Below are positions 1-5,537 of a stretch of 7,457 nucleotides of DNA, one piece after another. Origin of the DNA: CAYPIE01 sp964410665. GTDB taxonomy: Bacteria > Planctomycetota > Planctomycetia > Gemmatales > Gemmataceae. Both the position numbers and the translations under genes were made by a program. Where the stretch lies: NCBI GenBank assembly GCA_964410665.1, contig CAYPIE010000169.1, forward strand, positions 1-7,457, given 5' to 3'. The first letter of the stretch is position 1; every line of letters begins with the position of its first letter. The notes below the pieces were generated by a model. That model saw only the letters and a program-made list of their open reading frames with translations, was not told the DNA's origin and made no database searches.

Positions 1-2
1 AC

Positions 3-92
3 ATCACAAAAAAGCTGGCTCGCGATTTCTGGACGATAATCCGAGACGATTGGCTAGATCTGGACGAATTCTCGCTGCCAAACATCATGTAA
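3..92 (+). CDS. C-terminal end of an unidentified protein (5'-truncated by window edge)
   Basis: The third forward frame is open from the window edge to a TAA at 90-92 and gives 29 residues. The end reads ARDFWTIIRDDWLDLDEF and then SLPNIM. It alternates aromatic, hydrophobic and acidic residues and looks like an amphipathic C-terminal segment of a real protein. The other two forward frames here are less protein-like; one stops after 12 codons. No motif or family can be named from so little sequence. It lies 56 bases upstream of the lectin gene on the same strand. It is likely to be the tail of a real upstream gene, but a chance open frame of this length cannot be excluded. Confidence 0.45.
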   Translation: MTKKLARDFWTIIRDDWLDLDEFSLPNIM

Positions 93-148
93 CTGTCGTC
101 CAGTTATCTTCCCCACCAAGCCGCTCGTCAGTCCCTACGCTTCCGTAG

Positions 149-889
149 TTGCTCGACAACTCCGGACTATCATTACATTCTGCTGCATATGAACACCAGG
201 GTTACGCATCCGGCGCTGTTCAATGGGCCAATAGCGGTCAGGGAAAGATTGTTGGAACGGGATGGCAAGATTATGTTCAGATCATTTCCGGCGGCAACGG
301 AGTCGTTTACGGCATTACCCCGCGGGGCGAACTGAACTGGTACAAACACGAAGGATACGCAAATGGCGATGTTCGTTGGTCTAACGGCGGCAATCCAGTA
401 GTGGTTGGTAGTGGCTGGCAGAATTTTTTGACGGTAATATCGATGGGTGACGGGGTGCTATACGGAGTCACTCCTGATGGAAAACTCGATTGGTACCGGC
501 ACGAAGGTTTTAGCGATGGTACCGTCAAGTGGGCAAATGGCGGCAACGGGATCATTGTCGGTATAGGTTGGCACCAATTCAAATACATCGCAGCGGGAAG
601 GGCTGGAGTGATATACGGTGTACTGCCAAGTGGTTCACTTGAATGGTACCGGCACGATGGTTTCGGTTCGGGTGCGGTTAATTGGGCAAACAGTGGACAG
701 GGAAAACTCGTTGGCACTGCATGGGATCAGTTCCACGGCATAATTCCAACGGACAATGGGATCATATACGCTCTAAAGCCCAATGGAGATCTGGATTGGT
801 ACAAGCACGACGGACACGGAACCGGTGCAGCAGATTGGGCGAATAGTGGAACGGGGGTTACCGTTGGAACAGGGTGGGTCGCATACTAA
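149..889 (+). CDS. Tachylectin-2-like five-repeat beta-propeller lectin, possibly N-terminally truncated
   Basis: The 246-residue product is almost entirely five copies of a 51-residue repeat. Conserved His-x-Gly units start at residues 16, 67, 118, 169 and 220. Each repeat follows the pattern H(E/D/Q)G-x-x-x-G-x-x-x-W(A/S)N(S/G)G, then VG-x-(G/A)W, then G(V/I)(I/L)Y, then P-x-G-x-L-x-WY. This is the layout of tachylectin-2, a five-bladed propeller lectin of similar size that binds N-acetylhexosamines, so a carbohydrate-binding role is expected. No signal peptide or membrane segment is visible. The frame opens with TTG directly after an in-frame TAG at 146-148, no Shine-Dalgarno site precedes it, and the first in-frame ATG is near residue 98. 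The first repeat lacks its GVxYGxTPxG part and the last stops after VGTGWVAY. Either the propeller is closed by its two ends, or this is a 5'-truncated copy. The fold call is firm; the start and the intactness are not. Confidence 0.75.
   Translation: MLDNSGLSLHSAAYEHQGYASGAVQWANSGQGKIVGTGWQDYVQIISGGNGVVYGITPRGELNWYKHEGYANGDVRWSNGGNPVVVGSGWQNFLTVISMGDGVLYGVTPDGKLDWYRHEGFSDGTVKWANGGNGIIVGIGWHQFKYIAAGRAGVIYGVLPSGSLEWYRHDGFGSGAVNWANSGQGKLVGTAWDQFHGIIPTDNGIIYALKPNGDLDWYKHDGHGTGAADWANSGTGVTVGTGWVAY
194..886 (+). repeat. Tandem 153-bp coding repeats (4.5 units) within the lectin gene
   Basis: The DNA repeats with a 153-bp (51-codon) period, one period per propeller blade. The clearest shared segment encodes L-x-WY(K/R)H: variants of a GG-TAC-CGG-CAC-GA core occur near 492 and 645 and of a GG-TAC-AA(A/G)-CAC-GA core near 339 and 798. 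The units have diverged at many third positions but keep the protein motif, so they have been under selection as propeller blades and are not a recent expansion. Confidence 0.7.
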
Positions 890-974
890 CGGTCTTCCGT
901 GAGTAGGAAGGCGAACCAGCGCATGCACCGAAGGACGCGAGGCTAGAGCGGTCCTCAGGGTATTGTAGCGTTTG

Positions 975-1019
975 CGGGTTGGTTGCATTCTAATAACTTT
1001 GCACCCTCCGACCAACCCG
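975..1019. repeat. 9-bp inverted repeat just upstream of the IS630 remnant
   Basis: CGGGTTGGT at 975-983 is the exact reverse complement of ACCAACCCG at 1011-1019, with 27 bases between. It ends where the GAGGA ribosome site of the IS630 remnant begins. It may be a leftover of the element's left end or a stem-loop in its leader. Nine base pairs is short enough for chance to be a real possibility. Confidence 0.35.
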
Positions 1020-1030
1020 AGGACTCGCCG

Positions 1031-1213
1031 ATGAAAGCCTATAGTGACGACCTCCGCCAGCGGATTTACCAGGCCCGCTGCGCCGGTCAGCAAATCTCCG
1101 AGTTCGCCCGCCGCTTCGACGTCTCCCCGGCGTTCGTCCACCGGCTGATGCAGCACGACCGCGAACGCGGCAGCATCGCCGCCCGGTCCCGGGGTGCACC
1201 GCGGCCCCTCTAA
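1031..1213 (+). pseudogene. IS630-type transposase remnant (N-terminal helix-turn-helix only)
   Basis: ATG 1031 is preceded by GAGGA at 1019-1023. The product is 60 residues and begins MKAYSDDLRQRI, the usual opening of IS630-family transposases. The segment around residues 17-42 (ISEFARRFDVSPAFVHRLMQ) is the family's DNA-binding helix-turn-helix. The frame ends at TAA 1211-1213 right after a basic linker. The DDE catalytic domain is missing, and none was found in any frame between here and the next gene. A full transposase would be over 300 residues, so this fragment cannot transpose. An upstream TTG at 983 would lengthen the frame, but homology and the ribosome site favour 1031. It marks an old insertion or recombination point between the lectin and the hydrolase operon. 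Confidence 0.7.
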
Positions 1214-1267
1214 GTTGGCCGGTCGAATTCAACCAAGCGGGCGAATAGGATGATTGATACATACGCG

Positions 1268-1298
1268 TCTCGTTGACAACACGTTTCTCGTTCTCGTT
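1268..1298 (+). promoter_or_regulatory. Possible promoter/operator region of the hydrolase-protease operon
   Basis: TCTCGTT occurs three times, at 1268-1274, 1286-1292 and 1292-1298. A TTGACA hexamer overlaps the first copy at 1273-1278, and GTTGACAAC (1272-1280) is itself a 4-1-4 palindrome. This lies 46-76 bases before the first gene of the operon, where a promoter and repressor site would be expected. I see no good -10 hexamer at 16-18 bases from TTGACA, and planctomycete promoters are poorly defined, so this is only a candidate. Confidence 0.25.
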
Positions 1299-1331
1299 GA
1301 ACATGTCTGTGCAATATCTCCTTTCCAGGTT

Positions 1332-1337
1332 AGAGGA
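1332..1337 (+). promoter_or_regulatory. Ribosome binding site that sets the hydrolase start
   Basis: AGAGGA lies six bases before ATG 1344. The open frame extends upstream to 1254, but only this ATG has a well-spaced site, so the shorter 316-residue product is preferred. Confidence 0.6.
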
Positions 1338-1343
1338 CTAAAC

Positions 1344-2294
1344 ATGCCCGAACCCCAGAACTCTTCCGAGCTCGGCGACGTCGTTAAACGCCTGCTAGAA
1401 ATCTGGGAATCCCAGGCACCTCCGAGCGACAGCACGGCTCTCTCGGCCGAGGAGTCGCTGCCCTACGACTATGCTGAAACCGGTGGAAGATTGGCCGCTA
1501 CACTGGACGCTCCCAATCCTCCACAGAAGCACGCAACGATCGTCGCCGAGGGCGACTCGTGGTTCGATTACCCGATCAAGGGCGACCTGTTGGACGTCCT
1601 GCGGAAAACGCATGGGTACGTGGTTCACGAGGTTTCCAGAGCCGGGGCCCTTCTGGAAGATATGGTGTATGGCAGCGAACGCAATTATTGGGGCCGGGAG
1701 AAACCCCAAATCATTCGGACCATGGACCTCGTCGCCCGGGTCAAACCCACGATCGTCCTGATCTCCGGTGGAGGCAACGATATCGCCGGGGACGAACTGC
1801 CGGCCTACATCAACCGCAAGGCCCCGGGGGTAGAGCGACTCAGAGATGGTTCAGTGGATCACTTGGTCTTCACAGTCTTCCGCAGGGCGTACGAAGTGTT
1901 CATCAAGTCCATCCAGAATGTCGCCGAGCGGGGCGGGTTCGAAGTTACAGTCATTGGGCACACGTACGACTTCCCGAATCCTGACGGCCGAGGGTACAGC
2001 TTGACCGGTTTGATTCCGGGATTCTCGTATGTGGGCCCATGGCTAAAGCCAGCGCTGACTCTGAAGGGGTACGGCGAGGAGGAAGGTCGTGAGATCATAA
2101 AGCAGTTCTTGGAAAAATTCGCCAATCTGCACGAACAACTGACTCAGCAGTTCAACGGCAAGTTTCAGACTGCTAAGTTACAGGGCACTCTAGATCCCCT
2201 CAAGACTTCAGACTGGGAGGACGAGATGCACCCGACGTGGTCGGGGTTTACTAGGCTTGGTCAGAAAGTCCACGATACCATTCAAAAGGTGTGA
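1344..2294 (+). CDS. SGNH/GDSL-type hydrolase
   Basis: The 316-residue protein carries the four SGNH blocks in order. Block I is EGDSW with nucleophile Ser72. Block II is RAGALLEDM with Gly101. Block III is GGGND with Asn145. Block V is DEMHPTW, the DxxH pair Asp293/His296. The family hydrolyses esters and related bonds in lipids, acylated sugars or cell-wall material; the substrate cannot be told from sequence. There is no signal peptide: residues 1-60 are acidic, hydrophilic and probably flexible, so a cytoplasmic location is expected, unlike many secreted GDSL esterases. A stretch at about 215-245 (GYSLTGLIPGFSYVGPWLKP) is an insert that may line or cap the active site. It is the first gene of an operon: its TGA is followed seven bases later by the start of the subtilisin-like protease. 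Family confidence is high; the biological role is unknown. Confidence 0.9.
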   Translation: MPEPQNSSELGDVVKRLLEIWESQAPPSDSTALSAEESLPYDYAETGGRLAATLDAPNPPQKHATIVAEGDSWFDYPIKGDLLDVLRKTHGYVVHEVSRAGALLEDMVYGSERNYWGREKPQIIRTMDLVARVKPTIVLISGGGNDIAGDELPAYINRKAPGVERLRDGSVDHLVFTVFRRAYEVFIKSIQNVAERGGFEVTVIGHTYDFPNPDGRGYSLTGLIPGFSYVGPWLKPALTLKGYGEEEGREIIKQFLEKFANLHEQLTQQFNGKFQTAKLQGTLDPLKTSDWEDEMHPTWSGFTRLGQKVHDTIQKV

Positions 2295-2301
2295 CTCGGT
2301 C

Positions 2302-3579
2302 ATGGAAACACACACCTACGTGGCAATCAAGTCTCCTGGCTCTTCCGTGGCTCTCGCAGCGGAGCCGACCAGGAAGAAGCGCAAGGCACTCAGCGCCGAA
2401 GCGACGCAGGCCACAGAGCCACGCAGACAGGCACTGGAAGAGGCCGGATTAGACGAAGTCCCGATGCAGGAGATCTTGCAGTCCGAGGTCGAGAGAGTCC
2501 CGCCAATGACCTTCTCCCGACTCGGGTCGATCGGCGCCTACATTGTCCGGGCACCAGAGGACCAACTGTCGAACCTGGAGCAAATCTTCGGGGACAACTA
2601 CCACATGGTCCCCAACGTCGCTCTGAGTCTGCCGACTACCCAAGGCGTGGGCGATCTCGTTCACCGGAATACCGATCGGCAGTGGCCCGAGGCAAGCGGG
2701 ATTACGCGAGCACACGAGATGGGACTGACCGGCGGCGGGGTGATAATCGCGGTGTTGGACACCGGATGTGACGCCGACCACGTCCAGTTTGAGCGTCAAA
2801 CAATCGATTTCAGTTATTTCCCCCCAACGGAGCCTCAGCGACCCCGGGTGAGGCGAGGCTTCGACCCCGAAGGGCATGGGACTCACGTTTCCGGGATCAT
2901 CGCCGGCAACGCGGTTGGGATCGCCCCAGAAGTACAGCTGTTGGTGGCCTCAGTGATTGAGAGCGAACAGACGACGACCTCCCTAATGCGGATCGTTGCG
3001 GCCCTGGAGTGGATCTCGAACAAGGTTCTGAGCCCGACCGCCGCCGACAAGGCCGTGATCCTCAACATGTCGCTGGGGTTTCGGCCGCAGGACGTCAGCG
3101 ATGGGACGGAGGGTCTCCTGTTGCGAAGCCTGCGCGACCTGATGACGACCCTGGCGGACGGGCTGGACATCCTGCCCGTCGTGGCAGTCGGGAACGACGC
3201 GGCTGGGTCGGTCCGTTTCCCTGGCGGGTTTCCGGAGGTCTTGGCAGTCGGCGCGGTGGATTTTCAGCACGCACCGTGGTATCTCTCGGGGGGCGGAGAG
3301 TTGATGATGGGGCAGCAAACGGTGACCAAGCCCGACGTGGCCGGTTACGGCGTGGACGTGTTCTCGGCATACGGGAGGACGATCGAAGGGCACAGCCGGT
3401 ATGCACGCAGGAGCGGTACATCGATGGCAGCCCCTTACGTCTCGGGGGTAGCCGCTTTGGTGGCGCAGCAACATAATTTGACAGGAGCCGCGTTGCGACA
3501 AAGACTCGTTAACGACACTCTTCCGTTGAACCACCCACTCGATCGTGTTGGACGTGGATTGGTCAGGTTCTTGGGCTGA
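2302..3579 (+). CDS. Subtilisin-type serine protease (peptidase family S8), no signal peptide
   Basis: The 425-residue protein has the full S8 catalytic set: Asp153 in AVLDTGCD, His192 in GHGTHVSG, the oxyanion Asn298 in VVAVGND, and Ser374 in SGTSMAAPYVSG. The substrate-strand motif NMSLG is at 255-259. The N-terminus is hydrophilic, with a basic patch TRKKRK at 23-28, and has no hydrophobic signal segment, so the enzyme is probably cytoplasmic. Residues about 68-112 (SRLGSIGAYIVRAPEDQLSN onward) look like a short propeptide-type domain ahead of the catalytic domain, which ends almost at the C-terminus. ATG 2302 is chosen because it follows the upstream stop by seven bases and is preceded by AAGGTG; the frame could start at 2257 only by overlapping the hydrolase gene. 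Translational coupling with both neighbours suggests a shared job with the hydrolase and the small downstream protein. Family certainty is very high; the target protein is unknown. Confidence 0.95.
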   Translation: METHTYVAIKSPGSSVALAAEPTRKKRKALSAEATQATEPRRQALEEAGLDEVPMQEILQSEVERVPPMTFSRLGSIGAYIVRAPEDQLSNLEQIFGDNYHMVPNVALSLPTTQGVGDLVHRNTDRQWPEASGITRAHEMGLTGGGVIIAVLDTGCDADHVQFERQTIDFSYFPPTEPQRPRVRRGFDPEGHGTHVSGIIAGNAVGIAPEVQLLVASVIESEQTTTSLMRIVAALEWISNKVLSPTAADKAVILNMSLGFRPQDVSDGTEGLLLRSLRDLMTTLADGLDILPVVAVGNDAAGSVRFPGGFPEVLAVGAVDFQHAPWYLSGGGELMMGQQTVTKPDVAGYGVDVFSAYGRTIEGHSRYARRSGTSMAAPYVSGVAALVAQQHNLTGAALRQRLVNDTLPLNHPLDRVGRGLVRFLG

Positions 3580-3584
3580 CAGTC

Positions 3585-3917
3585 ATGCCGAAACCAAGCA
3601 GACAGTTCTATCCTGATGACCGACATATTTACGTCGGCCGTGTAGCTCCTGCTGAGATGGATAAGACAGCGAGCCGGTCGGATCGCCACAACGCCCTACG
3701 GGCTCACAACGCCCGCGTGCGGCAGAAAATCGAAGATTGGATTGTGCAGACCGGCATGACAGAACACATCAAGTTGCTGCCGGTCGGTAAGGTGTTCAAC
3801 GTGCTGTTTTTTCGGGTCGATGATGAAGGCCAGGAACTGATCGGGCAAGTGCCGGGTGTTCTGGAAGTCTCTCCACGCAACGATTTGGACGTCGACTTAC
3901 TAGACTCTGGTTTCTGA
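3585..3917 (+). CDS. Small protein, possible stand-alone inhibitor-I9 / subtilisin propeptide-like domain
   Basis: This 110-residue soluble protein starts five bases after the protease stop codon, so it is co-transcribed and probably coupled. Its predicted order fits the I9 (subtilisin propeptide) fold: strand HIYVGRV (about 14-20), a long helix rich in charged residues (about 33-57), strand IKLLPVGKVFNVLFFRV (about 62-78), a helix beginning EGQELI, then PGVLEVSP, matching the familiar L-x-x-x-PGV-x-x-V ending of I9 domains. I9 domains fold subtilases as chaperones and inhibit them through their C-terminal tail. Here the tail is DLLDSGF. A free-standing I9 next to its protease would be an inhibitor or an in-trans folding helper. 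The gene is real by context and codon structure; the I9 call is by eye, and an unrelated small partner protein is the alternative. Confidence 0.6.
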   Translation: MPKPSRQFYPDDRHIYVGRVAPAEMDKTASRSDRHNALRAHNARVRQKIEDWIVQTGMTEHIKLLPVGKVFNVLFFRVDDEGQELIGQVPGVLEVSPRNDLDVDLLDSGF

Positions 3918-3983
3918 CAGTCGGTGATCTTGCTACCGTTCGCGGGTAGGGTCGGCTGCACGTAGCGTTTCGAGGTAAACCGA

Positions 3984-3988
3984 AGAGG
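3984..3988 (+). promoter_or_regulatory. Ribosome binding site supporting a GTG start
   Basis: AGAGG lies six bases before GTG 3995. The first in-frame ATG is at about residue 47, beyond the putative catalytic Cys44. This well-spaced site therefore fixes the start at GTG and keeps the cysteine in the product. Confidence 0.6.
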
Positions 3989-3994
3989 TCATTC

Positions 3995-4657
3995 GTGTTA
4001 TCCACCCTTATCTCCAGTTTCGACGTCGGACAATTCGGCTTCGGATTTACGAATCAGTTCGACAAGCCATTTGTCCTGGATACCCTGCTCGGGGCAATCT
4101 CTTTCGGCCAAAACGGAGGTCTTTGTGGCGGAATGGTCTTCGCATCACTTGACTTTTTTTCGATAGGCCGCAGAGCGCCGGATATTCTGACAGACTCGAT
4201 GTTTGATTATTTATGTGAACGCCAAGTGGACAGCCTGGATCTTCCAAGAGGGCTCTTGCGGTATATGAGCTGGCAGACTGGACCTGACAGTAGCACTTAT
4301 TTCCTCAACGGAACTTCGTACTCGACGATCGTCACCGAATGGCCGAAGATCCGAGCCTTACTGGACAACGGGTACGTGGCTCCTCTGGGCCTGATCAGGA
4401 GCAGTTCATGGGACCCTGGTGACCTGACACGGCACCATCAGGTGCTGGCCTACGGGTACGAACAACACAACGATTCTGAACTGCTTGTGCTGCGAGTTTG
4501 TGACCCAAACTACCCCAGGGATCATGGGGTCACACTGAAGATGGGGATCGGGCGTCCCGACAGTTACCGGCCGGTCATGCACAACAAAGATTCCACAGAG
4601 ATCCGGGGCTTTTTCCTTTCCCCTTACGGCACACCAAAGATCCCGCCCACGAACTGA
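3995..4657 (+). CDS. Putative papain-like/C39-like cysteine peptidase (clan CA type)
   Basis: The 220-residue product has the signature order of a papain-fold cysteine peptidase. GQNGGLCGGMVFASLDFF carries Cys44 at the head of a helix, with Gln39 five residues before it as oxyanion candidate. HHQVLAYGY has His148 aligned with the papain/C39 histidine strand. LRVCDPNYP supplies Asp170, as in C39-type enzymes where Asp-Pro follows the His strand. The spacing Cys-104-His-22-Asp fits the fold. No signal peptide, propeptide or transporter domain is visible, so it is probably a single-domain cytoplasmic enzyme or a toxin/immunity-like protein built on the same fold. It follows the I9-like gene by 77 bases with its own ribosome site, so it may belong to the same transcript or have its own promoter. 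Similar proteins are usually left as hypothetical. Coding status is near certain; the enzymatic call is by motif only. Confidence 0.7.
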   Translation: MLSTLISSFDVGQFGFGFTNQFDKPFVLDTLLGAISFGQNGGLCGGMVFASLDFFSIGRRAPDILTDSMFDYLCERQVDSLDLPRGLLRYMSWQTGPDSSTYFLNGTSYSTIVTEWPKIRALLDNGYVAPLGLIRSSSWDPGDLTRHHQVLAYGYEQHNDSELLVLRVCDPNYPRDHGVTLKMGIGRPDSYRPVMHNKDSTEIRGFFLSPYGTPKIPPTN

Positions 4658-5120
4658 ACCTCAGCTCAGTTGGAGGCAACCACATCTTGGGGTTTGGTTG
4701 AACAATGCGGTTATTCGTGCGAGCGATCTTTCCCAATATGGGTCGGCTTGTATTCCGTTCTTGTACCGTGAGCGAATGCCAATCGGGATCAGAGCATAAG
4801 CAATGAAACCATCGCCGCAATCTGAGACTATGGACGACTCTCCTGACACGAAACGATTTACTCTTGGAGTTCGTCGCGAGCCGGTGAAGCTAAGTGAACT
4901 CGTCCGTTGGTGAAACGTCAAACTGCTTGTGGGAGCGGGAGCACGGACTTGAGGACATAGAGATCAGGGTGCTGTTTGTCTCCAGGCAGTACGGTAGGCA
5001 CCCGCGACCACTGCGACGCGGACGATCACCCCCGCGAGCACCACGGGTGTATAGCGTCACCCTGGCGTCTGGGATCGACTCGGAGTTCGGTAACCTCAGT
5101 TCACAGCTCCGCCAGCAGAA

Positions 5121-5267
5121 ATGTTTAGACAAGTGGTAGGAAAACTTTTGGTCTGTTCCCTGATAAGTTGTCTGGTTGTATGCAGTTACTGTAAGGCAGA
5201 AGTTTCGGTTCCGTCCAATGTTGGAGCTGGTTGCGACCGGCCAAATTCTGGACAGTGTCTACCGTAA
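5121..5267 (+). CDS. Possible small Cys-rich secreted or lipoprotein-like peptide
   Basis: ATG 5121 to TAA 5265-5267 encodes 48 residues. The N-terminus has two basic residues (Arg3, Lys8), then a hydrophobic stretch LLVCSLISCLVVCSYC, then a polar tail with AEVSVPSN and two more cysteines (38 and 46). This resembles a signal peptide; LISC (14-17) even fits a lipobox with Cys17 as the lipidated residue. Against it, there is no good ribosome site (the leader reads GCCAGCAGAA), the frame is short, and no family is recognised. Its stop lies 28 bases before the long hairpin at 5296-5373, which could act as its transcript end. It is a plausible but unproven gene. Confidence 0.3.
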   Translation: MFRQVVGKLLVCSLISCLVVCSYCKAEVSVPSNVGAGCDRPNSGQCLP

Positions 5268-5295
5268 ATGACCTCTGCTTCGGGCCACTTAGCAC

Positions 5296-5373
5296 TACCG
5301 TTGTATTTGCCATTTTAGCCATGGCAATTCTCAAAAACCCTTTGCCATGGCTAAAATAGCAAATACAACGGTA
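5296..5373. repeat. 32-bp near-perfect inverted repeat (78-bp hairpin, possible miniature element)
   Basis: The arm at 5296-5327 is the reverse complement of 5342-5373 at 31 of 32 positions; the one mismatch is C5311 against A5358. The arms are separated by a 14-base loop (5328-5341). Each arm begins or ends with TACCGTTGTATTTGC or its complement and contains the 8-bp palindrome GCCATGGC. There is no T-run after the stem, so it is not a standard intrinsic terminator. The ends lie within TA dinucleotides, which would fit a TA-targeting IS630/mariner-type miniature element. A terminator-like or RNA-stabilising hairpin for the small upstream frame is the alternative. Confidence 0.85.
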
Positions 5374-5428
5374 ATACCAAGCCTTAAACCTTCGTTACGA
5401 ACGTCGCCAGTACTCTCAATCCCACAGA

Positions 5429-5464
5429 ATGGTCGACCAGCAATTTTCAGATCTGGAAAATGAT
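5429..5464 (+). pseudogene. Possible severed 5' end of the right-edge gene, upstream of the IS
   Basis: ATG 5429 reads MVDQQFSDLEND up to the IS boundary. Joined to CGG at 6921 it continues in frame as RAALNLLYQAYRY, giving a natural-looking soluble N-terminus. The element (1455 bp) plus one or four bases must be removed to join the frames, and a four-base target duplication would fit. However, the flanks do not show such a duplication and there is no strong ribosome site, so this is a reasoned guess. Confidence 0.35.
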
Positions 5465-5465
5465 C

Positions 5466-5503
5466 TGTATTGACCCAATCGGAACAAGAATTTGCCTACG
5501 GGG
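5466..5503 (+). repeat. Left inverted repeat of the IS3-family element
   Basis: The outer 20 bases (5466-5485) match the complement of the right end at 14 positions, with both the first seven and the last four identical. Similarity continues with small gaps inward: AAGAAT, GCCT and CGGGG blocks at 5486-5503 have counterparts at 6883-6897. Confidence 0.75.
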
Positions 5504-5537
5504 AAGTTAGCGGCAATACTCCCCCGGAGGAAGATCG

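Larger units (their letters stand above)
4658..5465. other. Region of about 800 bases without a confident gene
   Basis: No protein of recognisable family is visible here in any frame. Overlapping open frames on both strands at about 4890-5139 have arginine/serine-rich, low-information translations and look spurious. Two mini-frames, 4705-4806 (33 codons) and 4803-4913 (36 codons), overlap as ATGA but have no ribosome site or family resemblance. The two items worth separate entries are the possible signal-peptide ORF at 5121-5267 and the long inverted repeat at 5296-5373. The stretch next to the IS (5429-5464) may be the severed front of the gene at the right edge. Confidence 0.5.

Noticed and set aside
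149..889. Tandem repeats in the lectin gene as a CRISPR array or satellite
   Set aside because: The 153-bp period matches 51 codons exactly and the protein motif is conserved while the DNA drifts, so this is a repeated protein domain.
894..910. CTTCC/GGAAG hairpin after the lectin gene as a terminator
   Set aside because: A five-bp stem, seven-base loop and no T-run, which is expected by chance.
2983..3534. 183-codon minus-strand open frame
   Set aside because: It lies opposite the subtilase catalytic domain, whose motifs are unambiguous. The antisense product has no motif.
3933..3949. Short stem CTACC/GGTAG after the I9-like gene as a terminator
   Set aside because: Only five base pairs with a seven-base loop and no T-run, so too weak to call a terminator.
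4890..5139. Overlapping 80-81-codon open frames on both strands
   Set aside because: Both translations are Arg/Ser-rich with no domain or ribosome site. Two opposite frames open over the same bases suggest composition rather than coding.
5125..5334. 69-codon minus-strand open frame starting in the long hairpin
   Set aside because: Its start lies inside the inverted repeat, it has no recognisable motif, and it overlaps the better plus-strand signal-peptide-like frame.
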